A DNA stretch of 64,000 bases from Pseudomonadota bacterium (GCA_018241185.1 JAFEEH010000215.1:23856-87855); one strand, 5' to 3'. Positions 51,605 through 61,077 are shown, counted from the stretch's first letter. Notes: generated from the letters alone by a model not told the origin. Numbers and translations are program-made.

Positions 51605-52615
51605 ATGCCTGCCGTTCGCACACCATCGCCCGCTCCGCACGGCCCGCGCATTGCCGACGGCGGGCCCGTGGCGCTCCTGCGCCTGGCGCGCACCACCGGC
51701 AGCGAGCATTTCCAGCAGGCCCTGCTGCACCGGCTGCTCGAGTTGTTCGGTGCCGACCATGGCGCCATCAACACCTGGCATCCGCGCTGCTTCGTGTCCT
51801 CGGTCGGCATCGGCTACGACCTCGCCGCCATGAGCGCGGAGTGGAACCGCATCGGCGGCGGCGCGATGGACTTCATCACCTTCGCCATGCGCGCGCAGCC
51901 GGAGCAGGCCGACTTCGCCAACGCCGACGATCCGCGCTGGCAGCACGCGCCGCCGGCCTGGCGTGCTTTCCTCACGCGGCATGGCATCGTCCACCAGATG
52001 GGCGTCGCCATTCCCTTCGAGGGCAGCGAGACCTTCGCGCACCTGTACCTCAACCGCGGCCCGGCCTCGCCACCGCTCACGCCGCACGATGCGCGCGCGC
52101 TCACCGCACTGACCTCGCACATCCGCGAGGCACTGCTCGTCAACCGGCTCTATGCGCATGCGCGGCAGGGCCTGGACGAGCAATCGCGGCCCATGGCACT
52201 GGTCGACCCACAGGGCTGGATCCTCTTCGCCAACCGGGCCTTCTGCACGGCCTGGCCCGAGCTCGCGGACCTGGCCCACGCACAAGCGCCTCAGTTGCCG
52301 GCGGACTGGCTGTCACTGAGCACTGCAAAGCACCGTCGCCTGGCCGCGGCCGGCTGGACGCTCGAGGTTGCTGCCGACGGCCCGAACCTGCGCGTCGCCC
52401 TGCAGCGCAGGCGGGTGCGCGGCGCCGCGGCCCTGCTCACGCCGCGCCAGGCCGAGGTGGCGCGTGCCTACAGCGACGGCTACAGCAGCAAGGACATCGG
52501 CCTGCGCCTGGGCCTGTCGCCGGCGACGGTGCGCGTGCACCTTCGCAATGTCTATGCGCGTGCCGGCGTCGGCAGCCGTTCCGCGCTGCGCGCCTGGTTG
52601 GCGCAGGACGGCTGA
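51605..52615 (+). CDS. LuxR family (helix-turn-helix) transcriptional regulator
   Basis: A 336-aa regulator with a C-terminal LuxR/GerE helix-turn-helix (about 275-332: LLTPRQAEVARAYSDGYSSKDIGLRLGLSPATVRVHLRNVYARAGVGSRSAL) and a 270-residue N-terminal part that may hold GAF- or PAS-like sensing folds (HLYLNRGPASPPLTPHDARALTALTSHIREAL). There is no receiver or autoinducer-binding signature. It is transcribed away from the adhesin gene, with 111 bp between starts, and probably controls it. Confidence 0.82.
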   Translation: MPAVRTPSPAPHGPRIADGGPVALLRLARTTGSEHFQQALLHRLLELFGADHGAINTWHPRCFVSSVGIGYDLAAMSAEWNRIGGGAMDFITFAMRAQPEQADFANADDPRWQHAPPAWRAFLTRHGIVHQMGVAIPFEGSETFAHLYLNRGPASPPLTPHDARALTALTSHIREALLVNRLYAHARQGLDEQSRPMALVDPQGWILFANRAFCTAWPELADLAHAQAPQLPADWLSLSTAKHRRLAAAGWTLEVAADGPNLRVALQRRRVRGAAALLTPRQAEVARAYSDGYSSKDIGLRLGLSPATVRVHLRNVYARAGVGSRSALRAWLAQDG

Positions 52616-52634
52616 CGCGGTGCGCCCGGCGCCT

Positions 52635-53831
52635 TCAGAGGCCGAGCACCTGCTTGGCGATGATGTTGCGCTGGATCTCGTTGCTGCCGCCGTAGATCGA
52701 CATCGCCCGCCGCCAGAAGTAATTGGCGGGTGCGCCGCGCACGCTGGCGTCGATGCCGTCCATGTCGCCCTCGCCGTGCGCCAGTGCCACGTCCAGGCGC
52801 TGGCCCGCGGGCCCGGCGGCCTCGTACAGCAGCTCGGTCAGTCGCTGCCCGATCTCGGTGCCGCGGATCTTCAGCGACGACGCCAGCCCCGCGCCCGGGG
52901 AACTGCCGCTGCCCATGCTCGACAGTGCGCGCAGCGTGTTCATCTCCAACGCCTTGAGCTGCGCTTCCACGCGCGCCACCTTCGCGCGGAACAGCGGCTG
53001 CTCGATCAGCGGCCGGCCCCGGTGCTGCACCGTGCGCGCCATGCGATGCAGCCGGCGCAGCGCGAAGGTCGAGAAGCCGATGTTCGAGTTCTCGACCCGC
53101 TCGTGCTCGAGCAGGAACTTCGCGTAGTGCCAACCGCGGCCTTCCTCGCCCACGAGGTTGGCCTTGGGCACCTTCACGTCGGTGAAGAACACCGCGTTGA
53201 ACGAATGCGTGCCCTCCAGCATCGGGATCGGCTGGACCTCGATGCCGGGCGTCTTCATGTCGATCAACAGGAAGGAGATGCCTTCCTGCTTGCGGCCCTC
53301 GCGGCTGGTGCGCACGAGGCAGAACATCCAGTCGGCATGGTGGGCGTAGGACGTCCAGATCTTCTGGCCGTTGACGAGGTAGTGGTCGCCGTGGTCATCG
53401 GCGCGGGTGGCGAGCGAGGCGAGGTCCGAGCCCGACTGCGGTTCCGAATAGCCCTGGCACCACCACACCGTCGAATCACGGATGCCGGGCAAGTGCTGTG
53501 CCTGTTGGGCCTCGGAGCCGAAGTTGTAGATCACCGGGCCCACCATGCGCGGCCCGAAGGGCTGGATGGTCGGGCAGTTCATCTCGCCGCTGATGGTCTC
53601 GAAGAGGTAGCGCTGCGTGGCCGTCCAGCCCGGGCCGCCCTGCGACACGGGCCAGGTGTAGGCATGCCAGCCGCGGCGGCCCAGGATCTGCTGCCAGCGC
53701 ATGGAGTCTTCGCGTTGCATGTGCAGGTCGTGCTCGACGCGCCGCGAGATGTCGGCCGGGAGGTTGTCCCGGATGAAGGCGCGCACCTCGTCGGCAAAGG
53801 CTTGTTCCTCGGGGGTAAAGGCAAGTTCCAT
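52635..53831 (-). CDS. Acyl-CoA dehydrogenase
   Basis: A 398-aa flavoprotein of the acyl-CoA dehydrogenase family, oxidising an acyl-CoA at the alpha-beta bond. The N-terminal helical domain (MELAFTPEEQAFADEVRAFI), the central GYSEPQSGSDLASLATRA FAD-binding signature and the C-terminal YGGSNEIQRNIIAKQVLGL are typical. Sequence style resembles the large subunit of pimeloyl-CoA type or aromatic-acid dehydrogenases. It is minus-strand, 20 nt downstream of the VOC gene and probably co-transcribed with it. Confidence 0.9.
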   Translation of the reverse strand: MELAFTPEEQAFADEVRAFIRDNLPADISRRVEHDLHMQREDSMRWQQILGRRGWHAYTWPVSQGGPGWTATQRYLFETISGEMNCPTIQPFGPRMVGPVIYNFGSEAQQAQHLPGIRDSTVWWCQGYSEPQSGSDLASLATRADDHGDHYLVNGQKIWTSYAHHADWMFCLVRTSREGRKQEGISFLLIDMKTPGIEVQPIPMLEGTHSFNAVFFTDVKVPKANLVGEEGRGWHYAKFLLEHERVENSNIGFSTFALRRLHRMARTVQHRGRPLIEQPLFRAKVARVEAQLKALEMNTLRALSSMGSGSSPGAGLASSLKIRGTEIGQRLTELLYEAAGPAGQRLDVALAHGEGDMDGIDASVRGAPANYFWRRAMSIYGGSNEIQRNIIAKQVLGL

Positions 53832-53851
53832 GGCTGTCCTCGTGAGGCCGC

Positions 53852-54661
53852 TCAGGCCGGTGAGAAGATGAAATGCACGCCGCCGACCGTCACGCGGTCG
53901 CCGGCTTCGGGCAGGCCCCGCGCACGCGCGGCAGCGCGGATGGCCGCCGCATCGCGCACCTGCAGCACCACCGCTGCCAGGCCTTCGCCGCGGCCGTCGG
54001 TGTCTGGCACGAACTGCAACCGGGCGTTGTCGAGCGGCACCTGTGTGCCGCCTTCGACCGGTCGCTGCAGGATGCCGGCCCAGCGCTGCGCCAGCCTTGC
54101 CGGCTCGCCGGCCTGCAGCGCGGCGCCGGCCAGGCCGGTGACGCGCTCGGTCGAGACATGCCGCTGCCAGTGCGGGCCGGCCGGCCAGTAAGGGCCGTCG
54201 AGGCTGGCGCCGTTCTTCGTGCAGTTGATCTCCAGCAGGGCGCCGCCGGTGTCCCGTGGATGCAGTTGCAGCCCTTCGTAGTCGCCCAGCGCCAGCGGCG
54301 CGGCCACGCGCACGCCCACCTGCGCCACATGGCTGCGCCAGCGCGGCAGCGACTCGCTGTCCAGGATCACCATGTAGCCGCCGTCACCACCGCGGCGTTC
54401 CAGGTAGCGGCCGGCGGTGGTGCCGTCCTGCACCGGGGCCACCACTTCGATGAACTGGCGACCGAAGGGCATCAGCGCGTTGTGCAGGCCGAACTGGCCG
54501 ACCTCCGGGTCGTGGTGGCAGACCTGCACGCCGAACACGGCACACAGGTCGTCCACGACCGGGTCGAGTTCGCGCGCGACGAGGCAAATCTGCCGCAGCC
54601 GCAGAAAATGGGGTGCGCCTGCGGACGTGGTGTCCGGCCGGCCGGGCTGAGCCTGGGTCAT
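53852..54661 (-). CDS. VOC/glyoxalase-like family protein
   Basis: A 269-aa protein of the glyoxalase-like (vicinal oxygen chelate) superfamily with two repeats. Recognisable segments are LRQICLVARELDPVVDDLCAVFG, GRQFIEVVAPVQDGTTAGRYLERRGGDGGYMVI and the C-terminal DRVTVGGVHFIF. The ATG at 54661 is preceded by AGGAG at 8 nt. It is divergent from the CoA-transferase operon. Function is unknown; an isomerase or dioxygenase acting on the cluster's substrate is plausible. Confidence 0.75.
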   Translation of the reverse strand: MTQAQPGRPDTTSAGAPHFLRLRQICLVARELDPVVDDLCAVFGVQVCHHDPEVGQFGLHNALMPFGRQFIEVVAPVQDGTTAGRYLERRGGDGGYMVILDSESLPRWRSHVAQVGVRVAAPLALGDYEGLQLHPRDTGGALLEINCTKNGASLDGPYWPAGPHWQRHVSTERVTGLAGAALQAGEPARLAQRWAGILQRPVEGGTQVPLDNARLQFVPDTDGRGEGLAAVVLQVRDAAAIRAAARARGLPEAGDRVTVGGVHFIFSPA

Positions 54662-54678
54662 GGGTTTGTCTCCTGAAA

Positions 54679-54695
54679 ATATGATATAACAAATT
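54679..54695. promoter_or_regulatory. ATAYGATATAAC motif, copy 1 (candidate GntR operator)
   Basis: An AT-rich 17-mer, ATATGATATAACAAATT, in the 104-bp spacer between the VOC gene and the CoA-transferase gene. It matches 14 of 17 positions of the motif upstream of the GntR gene at 58421-58437. Confidence 0.5.
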
Positions 54696-54765
54696 AAACA
54701 AAGCGCGTCGCTCTTGATGAGCCGAGGACGACAAGCGGCGCGCACCACCAGGAGACACCGTTCCC

Positions 54766-55950
54766 ATGACCTCCCTCGACGGCCTGCACGTCCTCGACCT
54801 CTCGCGCTTCATCGCCGGGCCCTACTGCGCCATGATGCTCGGCGACATGGGCGCCGAGGTGGTGAAGATCGAGCCGCCCGGTGAAGGCGAGTACGCGCGC
54901 CGCGCGCTGCCCGCGGTGCAGGGGCAGAGCCTCTATACCTTCATCGTCAACCGCAACAAGAAGAGCCTGGCCATCGACCTGCGGCACCCCGAGGGCCTGG
55001 CCACGCTGAAGGCACTGATCGCGAAGGCGGACGTGCTGGTGGAGAACTTCCGCCCCGGTACGATGGAGCAGATGGGGCTGGGCTGGGACGCAGTGCACGC
55101 GCTCAACCCGCGGCTGGTCATGGCGCGCATCTCCGGCTTCGGGCAGGATGGCCCGCTGGCGCAGAAGCAGTGCTTCGACGGCGTGGCCCAGGCCATGAGC
55201 GGCCTGATGGACATGACCGGCCAGCCCGACGGGCCGCCGACCATGATCGGTTCGTTCATGTGCGACTACACCACCGGCATGTACGCGGCGCTGGGCATCC
55301 TGGCGGCGCTGAACGCGCGCCACACCACCGGCGTCGGCCAGCTGGTGGACGTGTCGCTGCTCGAAAGCGCGCTGTCGATGCTGATGACGGCGATCCCACA
55401 GCAGAAACTTTTCGGGCAAACCATGACCCGCGTGGGCAGCCGCGACCGCTACGTCGCACCGTCCAACACCTTCCAGGCCGGCGACGGCCGCTACGTGCTG
55501 ATGGTGGGCGGCGACGACAACATGTTCCCGCGCGTGCTGCGCGCGATGAAGCGGCCCGCCCTCATCGAGGACCCGCGCTTCGCCACCATGGCGAGCCGTC
55601 TCGAGCATCGCGACGCCGTCGAAGGCCTCGTGGCCGACTGGATGCTGGCGCACGACGCCGACCAGATCGTCGCCTGGCTCGAGGCCGAGGGCGTGCCCTG
55701 CGCCAAGATCGCGCGCGTCGACGAAGTGGTCGACAACCCGCAGCTCGCGCACCGCGGCGCCATCCGCGACGTGCCCTTCGGCGACAGCGCCGTACCGATG
55801 CAGGGCGTGACGATCCACCTGTCGGACACGCCGCTCACCATCCGCCGCCCGCTGCCGCGGGTGGGCGAACACAACGCCGAGGTGCTGGCCGACTGGCTGG
55901 GCCATGGCTCCGACCGTGTGGCCGCCCTGCAGGCCGCCGGCGCGCTCTGA
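54766..55950 (+). CDS. CaiB/BaiF family class III CoA-transferase
   Basis: A 394-aa family III CoA-transferase that moves CoA between carboxylic acids. The start GLHVLDLSRFIAGPYCAMMLGDMGAEVVKIEPP, the region RNKKSLAIDLRHPEG, and the catalytic Asp (Asp138, in FDGVAQAMSGLM) are typical. AGGAG lies 11 nt upstream of ATG 54766. It is the first gene of a plus-strand operon with two enoyl-CoA hydratases and an SDR, suggesting activation of an acid and its beta-oxidation. Confidence 0.9.
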   Translation: MTSLDGLHVLDLSRFIAGPYCAMMLGDMGAEVVKIEPPGEGEYARRALPAVQGQSLYTFIVNRNKKSLAIDLRHPEGLATLKALIAKADVLVENFRPGTMEQMGLGWDAVHALNPRLVMARISGFGQDGPLAQKQCFDGVAQAMSGLMDMTGQPDGPPTMIGSFMCDYTTGMYAALGILAALNARHTTGVGQLVDVSLLESALSMLMTAIPQQKLFGQTMTRVGSRDRYVAPSNTFQAGDGRYVLMVGGDDNMFPRVLRAMKRPALIEDPRFATMASRLEHRDAVEGLVADWMLAHDADQIVAWLEAEGVPCAKIARVDEVVDNPQLAHRGAIRDVPFGDSAVPMQGVTIHLSDTPLTIRRPLPRVGEHNAEVLADWLGHGSDRVAALQAAGAL

Positions 55951-55978
55951 CGACACCGCACCAGGAGACACCCAGCCC

Positions 55979-56770
55979 ATGACGACCGAACTCATCGAAG
56001 CACGCGACGGCGGCGTGCTCACCCTCACGCTCAACCGGCCGGAGCGCCTGAACGCGCTCACGCCCGGCATGACCGACGCCCTGCTCGCCGCGCTGCGCCG
56101 CGCCGCCATCGACCCGGCCGTGCGCGCCGTGGTGCTGACCGGCGCGGGCCGCGGCTTCTGCGCCGGTGGCGACGTGAAGGCGATGGCCGACAGCGACGGC
56201 CCGCCCGCCACGCTGGAGGCGCGCACGCACCAGCTGCGCGAGCACATGGAGTGTTCGCGCCTGCTGCGCGAGATGCCCAAGCCCACGCTGGCCGTGGTGC
56301 GCGGCGCCTGCGCAGGCGCCGGCCTGTCGCTGGCGCTGGCCTGCGACCTGCTCATCGCGTCGGACACGCTCAAGCTCACCTCGGCCTTCGCCAAGGTCGG
56401 CCTGTCGGGCGACTTCGGCAGCACCTGGTTCCTCACGCAGTTGCTGGGTCCGCGGGCGCGCGCCTTCGCGCTGCTCTCGCCCGTCCTGAAGGCCGACGAG
56501 GCGCTGCAGCTGGGCCTGGCCACGCGGGTGGTGCCCGACGCGGAACTCGACGACGCCGGCCGCCAGCTCGCGCGCGAGCTCGCCGAAGGGCCGACGATCG
56601 CGCTGGGCCACATCAAGTCCAACCTCAACGCGGCCGAGCAGGGCGCCACGCTCTCGCAGGCGCTGGACCACGAAGCCATCCGCCACATCCGCTGCGCGAT
56701 GACCGAGGACCACCTCGAAGCGGCGCGCGCCTTCGTCGAGAAGCGTGCACCCGTGTTCGCCAACCGCTGA
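55979..56770 (+). CDS. Enoyl-CoA hydratase/isomerase family protein
   Basis: A 263-aa crotonase-fold enzyme. The oxyanion-hole segments GRGFCAGGDVKAM and CAGAGLSLALACDLLIAS are clear. It starts at ATG 55979, 28 nt after the CoA-transferase. The exact reaction (hydration, isomerisation or hydrolysis) cannot be read from motifs. Confidence 0.88.
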   Translation: MTTELIEARDGGVLTLTLNRPERLNALTPGMTDALLAALRRAAIDPAVRAVVLTGAGRGFCAGGDVKAMADSDGPPATLEARTHQLREHMECSRLLREMPKPTLAVVRGACAGAGLSLALACDLLIASDTLKLTSAFAKVGLSGDFGSTWFLTQLLGPRARAFALLSPVLKADEALQLGLATRVVPDAELDDAGRQLARELAEGPTIALGHIKSNLNAAEQGATLSQALDHEAIRHIRCAMTEDHLEAARAFVEKRAPVFANR

Positions 56771-56801
56771 TTCGACAACGCATACACACGAGAGAGACAC
56801 C

Positions 56802-57578
56802 ATGGACAGCCTGTCACTGAAGAACAAGACCGCCATCGTCACCGGCTCCTCGCGCGGCATCGGCCGCGCGATCGCGGTGGCCTACGCACGCGCCGGCGCG
56901 CGCGTGGTCATCACCAGCCGCAAGGCCGACGCCTGCGCCGCCGTCGTCGACCAGCTGCGATCCGAAGGGCTGGAGGCCACCGCCATCGCCTGCAACATCT
57001 CACGCAAGGACGAGGTGCTGGGGCTGGTCGACCAGACCGAGAAGGTCTACGGCACGGTCGACGTGCTGGTGTGCAATGCGGCCGTGAACCCGTACTACGG
57101 CCCGATGTCGGGCATCACCGACGAGGCCTTCTCCAAGGTGATGGACGTCAACATCCGTTCCAACCTCTGGCTGGTCAACCGCACGGCGCCGGGCATGGCG
57201 GCCAAGGGCGGCGGGTCGGTGGTCATCATCAGCTCGATCGCCGGTCTCACGGGCTCCCGCGTGCTCGGTGCCTACGGCATTTCCAAGGCGGCCGACATGT
57301 CGCTCGCGCGCAGCCTCGCGCTGGAATGGGGCAAGCAGGGCATCCGCACCAACTGCATCGCGCCCGGCCTCATCAAGACCGACTTCGCCAAGGCGCTGTG
57401 GGACAACCCCGAGACGCTGGCGAACGCGCTGAAGTCCAGCCCGCTGAACATGATCGGCGAGCCCGAGGACATCGCCGGTGCGGCACTGCTCCTGGGCTCC
57501 GATGCCGGGCGCTTCATCACCGGCACCACGATCGTGATCGACGGCGGCGCCACCATCGGCGGTGGCGACGAGGGCTGA
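56802..57578 (+). CDS. Short-chain dehydrogenase/reductase (SDR)
   Basis: A 258-aa classical SDR. NAD(P)-binding TGSSRGIG (14-21), NAAV (92-95) and the catalytic Ser145-Tyr158-Lys162 (YGISK) are intact, with the C-terminal GTTIVIDGGATIGGG. It probably oxidises a 3-hydroxyacyl-CoA made by the neighbouring hydratases. It lies 31 nt after the first hydratase gene. Confidence 0.92.
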   Translation: MDSLSLKNKTAIVTGSSRGIGRAIAVAYARAGARVVITSRKADACAAVVDQLRSEGLEATAIACNISRKDEVLGLVDQTEKVYGTVDVLVCNAAVNPYYGPMSGITDEAFSKVMDVNIRSNLWLVNRTAPGMAAKGGGSVVIISSIAGLTGSRVLGAYGISKAADMSLARSLALEWGKQGIRTNCIAPGLIKTDFAKALWDNPETLANALKSSPLNMIGEPEDIAGAALLLGSDAGRFITGTTIVIDGGATIGGGDEG

Positions 57579-57581
57579 GCC

Positions 57582-58403
57582 ATGGCGTACAGCAACATCA
57601 CCGTGGCCACGCAGGACGGCGTGTGCACCATCACCCTCAACCGCCCGGAACGGCTCAACGCCTGGAACCAGGGCATGGAAGACGAGTACCGCGAGGCGGT
57701 GCTCGGCGCCGAGGCCGATGCGGCCGTGCGCGCCATCGTCGTCACCGGCGCCGGCCGGGGCTTCTGCGCCGGCGCCGACATGGACATCCTCGAGGCCGGC
57801 GCATCGGGCAGCGGCGATGCCGACGCCGCGCGCTCGGCCCCGGCGGCCGATGCGCTCGAAGGCCTCGATCGCAACTACGCCTGGCGATTCAGCTACCTGC
57901 TGAAGGTGCGCAAGCCCATCTTCGCGGCCATCAACGGCCCTATCGCCGGCATCGGCCTGTGCATGGCGCTCTTCTGCGACTTCCGCTACATGGCCGAGGG
58001 CCAGAAGCTGACCACCGCCTTCGCCAAGCGCGGCCTGATCGCCGAGCACGGCGCCTCATGGATGCTGCCGCGGCTGGTGGGTGTGACGAACGCGCTCGAC
58101 CTGCTCATGTCGGCCCGCACGCTGATCACGTCCGAGGCCGCGCAGCTCGGCCTCGTGAGGGCACTGCCGGGCGACGGCTTCCTGGCGGCGGTGCAGGGGA
58201 TCGCGCGCGAACTGGTGCACAGCGCCTCGCCGCGCTCCATCGGCGTGATCAAGCGGCAGGTGTACGACAGCCTCTTCCAGGACCTGGACGAGGCCTGGCG
58301 CCGCGCCGACGAGGCGATGGTGGCGTCCTTCGACAGCGAGGACTTCAAGGAAGGCGTGGCGCATTTCCTGGAAAAGCGCGCGCCGAACTTCACGGGCCGC
58401 TGA
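57582..58403 (+). CDS. Enoyl-CoA hydratase/isomerase family protein
   Basis: A 273-aa second crotonase-family enzyme. The oxyanion segments are GRGFCAGADMDIL and PIAGIGLCMALFCDFRYMA; the FAKRGLIAEHGASWMLPRLVG region holds the position of the second catalytic Glu. It starts 3 nt after the SDR stop. It closes the operon, upstream of the GntR regulator. Confidence 0.9.
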   Translation: MAYSNITVATQDGVCTITLNRPERLNAWNQGMEDEYREAVLGAEADAAVRAIVVTGAGRGFCAGADMDILEAGASGSGDADAARSAPAADALEGLDRNYAWRFSYLLKVRKPIFAAINGPIAGIGLCMALFCDFRYMAEGQKLTTAFAKRGLIAEHGASWMLPRLVGVTNALDLLMSARTLITSEAAQLGLVRALPGDGFLAAVQGIARELVHSASPRSIGVIKRQVYDSLFQDLDEAWRRADEAMVASFDSEDFKEGVAHFLEKRAPNFTGR

Positions 58404-58420
58404 CCCGGTGCCAAGCCGGC

Positions 58421-58437
58421 ATACGATATAACCTATT
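58421..58437. promoter_or_regulatory. ATAYGATATAAC motif, copy 2 (candidate GntR operator)
   Basis: ATACGATATAACCTATT lies 32 nt before the GntR start and resembles the motif at 54679-54695. Its position suits autoregulation. Confidence 0.5.
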
Positions 58438-58469
58438 GCAGATTGAGGGCTATCCGGCCCATCCCGACC

Positions 58470-59177
58470 ATGGACGACACCCCGCTCACCCGTGACAGCC
58501 TCAACGGCCAGGCCTATGCGCGGCTGTGCCGAGACCTCAAGGCGGGCCGATTCGCGCCAGGCGAGAAGTTGAAGCTGCGCGACCTGGCGGCCGAGATGGG
58601 CATCAGCCCGACGCCGGTGCGCGAGGCGCTGGCGCGGCTGATCTCCGAGCAGGCGCTGGAACAGGTGGGCCACCATTCGGTGCGCGTGCCGGTGATGGAC
58701 GAGGAGCGCTTCGCGGAAGTGCGAGGGCTGCGGCTGATGCTCGAGGGCCGGGCGGCGCAGCGCGCGGCAGGGCATGCGACACCCGCGGACGTGCGGCGCC
58801 TCGAAGCCCTGCACGACGAGATGGCCGCGCAGCGCGAAGCGGGCGACAGCGCGGCAGAATTGCTGGCGGCCGAACGCTTCCACATGGAGGTCTACGCCCT
58901 GGCCCGCATGCCGGTGCTGCAGCGCATGGTCGAGGGCCTGTGGCTGCAATGCGGTCCGCTGATGCGTGCCCTGCAGACCCACGCGCTGGCCCAGCCGCGC
59001 AGGCAGCACCCGCACCACCTCGTGCTGCGTGGTCTGCGCAAGGGCGACGGCGACGTCGCGCGCAAGGGCATCGAGGACGAGATCGAGCGCACCGCCGCGC
59101 CGATCCTGGCCTACCTGCGCGAGCGCGCCGGCCAGCCCGCGCTGGCGGCCCGGTACAGCGCGCGCGCCGCGGTCTGA
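58470..59177 (+). CDS. GntR family regulator with FCD effector domain
   Basis: A 235-aa GntR/FadR-subfamily regulator. The winged helix lies at about 10-72 (AYARLCRDLKAGRFAPGEKLKLRDLAAEMGISPTPVREALARLISEQALEQ) and the helical FCD domain at about 80-220. I use ATG 58470; an in-frame TTG at 58443 would add nine residues. It probably represses the acyl-CoA operon (54766-58403) and its own gene through the shared AT-rich motif. Confidence 0.85.
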   Translation: MDDTPLTRDSLNGQAYARLCRDLKAGRFAPGEKLKLRDLAAEMGISPTPVREALARLISEQALEQVGHHSVRVPVMDEERFAEVRGLRLMLEGRAAQRAAGHATPADVRRLEALHDEMAAQREAGDSAAELLAAERFHMEVYALARMPVLQRMVEGLWLQCGPLMRALQTHALAQPRRQHPHHLVLRGLRKGDGDVARKGIEDEIERTAAPILAYLRERAGQPALAARYSARAAV

Positions 59178-59378
59178 CGGGTTCCGTCGCCGCCGGCGGC
59201 GACGCCGCGCATGCAGCCGCCACATGGGCGGGCATGCCGAATATTCATTGCCGGCGCCTTGCCCTCGGGCAGGCCCTGGCCGATCATCCGGACACAAGCG
59301 GGACAGGAGACGGGGCGCGCAGACGCCTTTCCCAGACCCGCATGGCCGACAGGCCCGACGATCCGGAGACAAGCCAGG

Positions 59379-61061
59379 ATGATCGACTACCGCCACGGCC
59401 GCCGGCCGCTGCACGAGTATTTGCGGCTGCATGCCCGCGCGACACCGCACAAGCCGGCCATCGTCTGGTACGGCCGGCGCATCAGCTATGCCGAGCTCGA
59501 CGACCAGAGCGACCGCTTTGCCCAGAGCCTGCGCGATCGCGGGCTGTCGCAGGGGGACGTGGTGGCGCTGTTCATGCACAACTGTCCCGAGTACCTGATC
59601 GCGCATCTGGGCGCGCAGAAGCTGGGTGCGATCGTCAGCCCGTGCAACCCCCATGCGCGCCTGTATGAACTGGCCCACCAGCTCACCGAACTGGATGCGT
59701 CGGCGGTCGTCGCGGGCGAGGAGGGACTGACGCTCGCCCACGAGGCGATCGGCGGCCGCGCCGGCTGCCATCTCTACGCCGTGCGTTACGGCGACAGGCT
59801 GCCCGCGGTGCTGGCCATCGACGTGCCGCCGTGCATCGCCCTGCCCGACGACGCGCACCCGGCCTGGCCCGCCGGCACGATCGATTTCGCCCAGGCCCTG
59901 TCTGACGCGGGCCCCTTCGAAGCGGTCCCGGACCTGGCGCTCGACGACGTCGCCCTGATGGCGTACACCTCCGGCACCACGGGGCTGCCCAAGGCGGCGA
60001 TGCTCAGCTACGAATGCGCGCTGTACAAGACGGCCGCCACGGTCCAGCGCATGGACATCCGCGCCGAAGACGTGCTGCTGGCCGATGTCCCGCTGCACCA
60101 CATCTCGGGGCTCATCACCGGGCTCAACGCACCGATCTACTGCGGCGCGACGGTGGTGATGCTGGGGCGCTTCGACGCCACCGCGGTCCTGCAGGCCGTC
60201 GAGGCCTGCCGCGTCAGCTGGTGGTACACGATGGCCCCGTCGCTGGGCTCGGTGATGGCCTGCGAGGACGCCTCCACCTACGACCTGTCGTCGCTGCGCG
60301 TGACGGCCGCCACCAGCTTCGGCACCGTGCTCACGCGCGAGCTGGCCGACCAGTGGCGCCGCTTCACCGGCGGCTGCAACGTGTTCGAGACGGGCTACGG
60401 CCTGAGCGAGACGCACAGCTCCGACGCACTGATGCCGGCCGACGCCGTGAAGTGGGGCACCAACGGCACGCCCATTCCCGGGACCGAACTGCGCATCGTC
60501 GATCCCGAGACCGGCGCGGAACTGCCCGTCGGCACGCCCGGGGAAATCCAGGTGCGTAGCCCCGTGCCCTTCAAGGGTTACTGGATGCGGCCCGAGGCCA
60601 CGCGTGCCCTGCAGGTGGACGGCGGCTGGGTGCGCACGGGCGACATCGGTGCGCTCGACGAGGAGGGGTACCTGCGCTTCATCGGCAGGCACAAGGAAAT
60701 GATCAAGGTGTGGAGCTACAGCGTGTTCCCGGAAGAGGTCGAGGCCATCCTGGCCACCCATCCCGACGTGCGTCAGGCCGCGGTCGTCGGCCTGCCCGAC
60801 CCCGACCGTGGCGAGGCACTGCAGGCCTATGTGGTGCTCAAGGACGCGGCGGCGCGCGACATCCGGGTCGACGGCTTCGGCCGCCGGCGCGACCGCACCG
60901 ACCAGCGCCTCATCGAGTGGTGCCTGCAGCACATGTCGCACTACAAGGTGCCGCGCTCCATCGTGTTCCGCGACGGCCTGCCGGCGGCCGGCAACGGCAA
61001 GCTGTTGCGCCGCATGCTGCGCGAGCCGGGCATCCTGCCCTTCGGCCCGCGCGCCGCCTGA
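59379..61061 (+). CDS. AMP-forming acyl-CoA synthetase (ligase)
   Basis: A 560-aa adenylate-forming CoA ligase. Core motif A3 TSGTTGLPKAA (about 197-207), A5-like FETGYGLSETHSSDAL, A7 YLRFIGRHKEMIKVWSYSVFPEEVE and the terminal A10 lysine in AAGNGKLLRRMLRE are in order. It would activate a carboxylic acid with ATP and CoA, providing substrate to the dehydrogenases and hydratases around it. It follows the GntR gene after 201 bp, in which a perfect palindrome (59186-59203) is visible, so it may have its own promoter. Confidence 0.9.
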   Translation: MIDYRHGRRPLHEYLRLHARATPHKPAIVWYGRRISYAELDDQSDRFAQSLRDRGLSQGDVVALFMHNCPEYLIAHLGAQKLGAIVSPCNPHARLYELAHQLTELDASAVVAGEEGLTLAHEAIGGRAGCHLYAVRYGDRLPAVLAIDVPPCIALPDDAHPAWPAGTIDFAQALSDAGPFEAVPDLALDDVALMAYTSGTTGLPKAAMLSYECALYKTAATVQRMDIRAEDVLLADVPLHHISGLITGLNAPIYCGATVVMLGRFDATAVLQAVEACRVSWWYTMAPSLGSVMACEDASTYDLSSLRVTAATSFGTVLTRELADQWRRFTGGCNVFETGYGLSETHSSDALMPADAVKWGTNGTPIPGTELRIVDPETGAELPVGTPGEIQVRSPVPFKGYWMRPEATRALQVDGGWVRTGDIGALDEEGYLRFIGRHKEMIKVWSYSVFPEEVEAILATHPDVRQAAVVGLPDPDRGEALQAYVVLKDAAARDIRVDGFGRRRDRTDQRLIEWCLQHMSHYKVPRSIVFRDGLPAAGNGKLLRRMLREPGILPFGPRAA

Positions 61062-61077
61062 GGCGCCCGCCCGCCGC

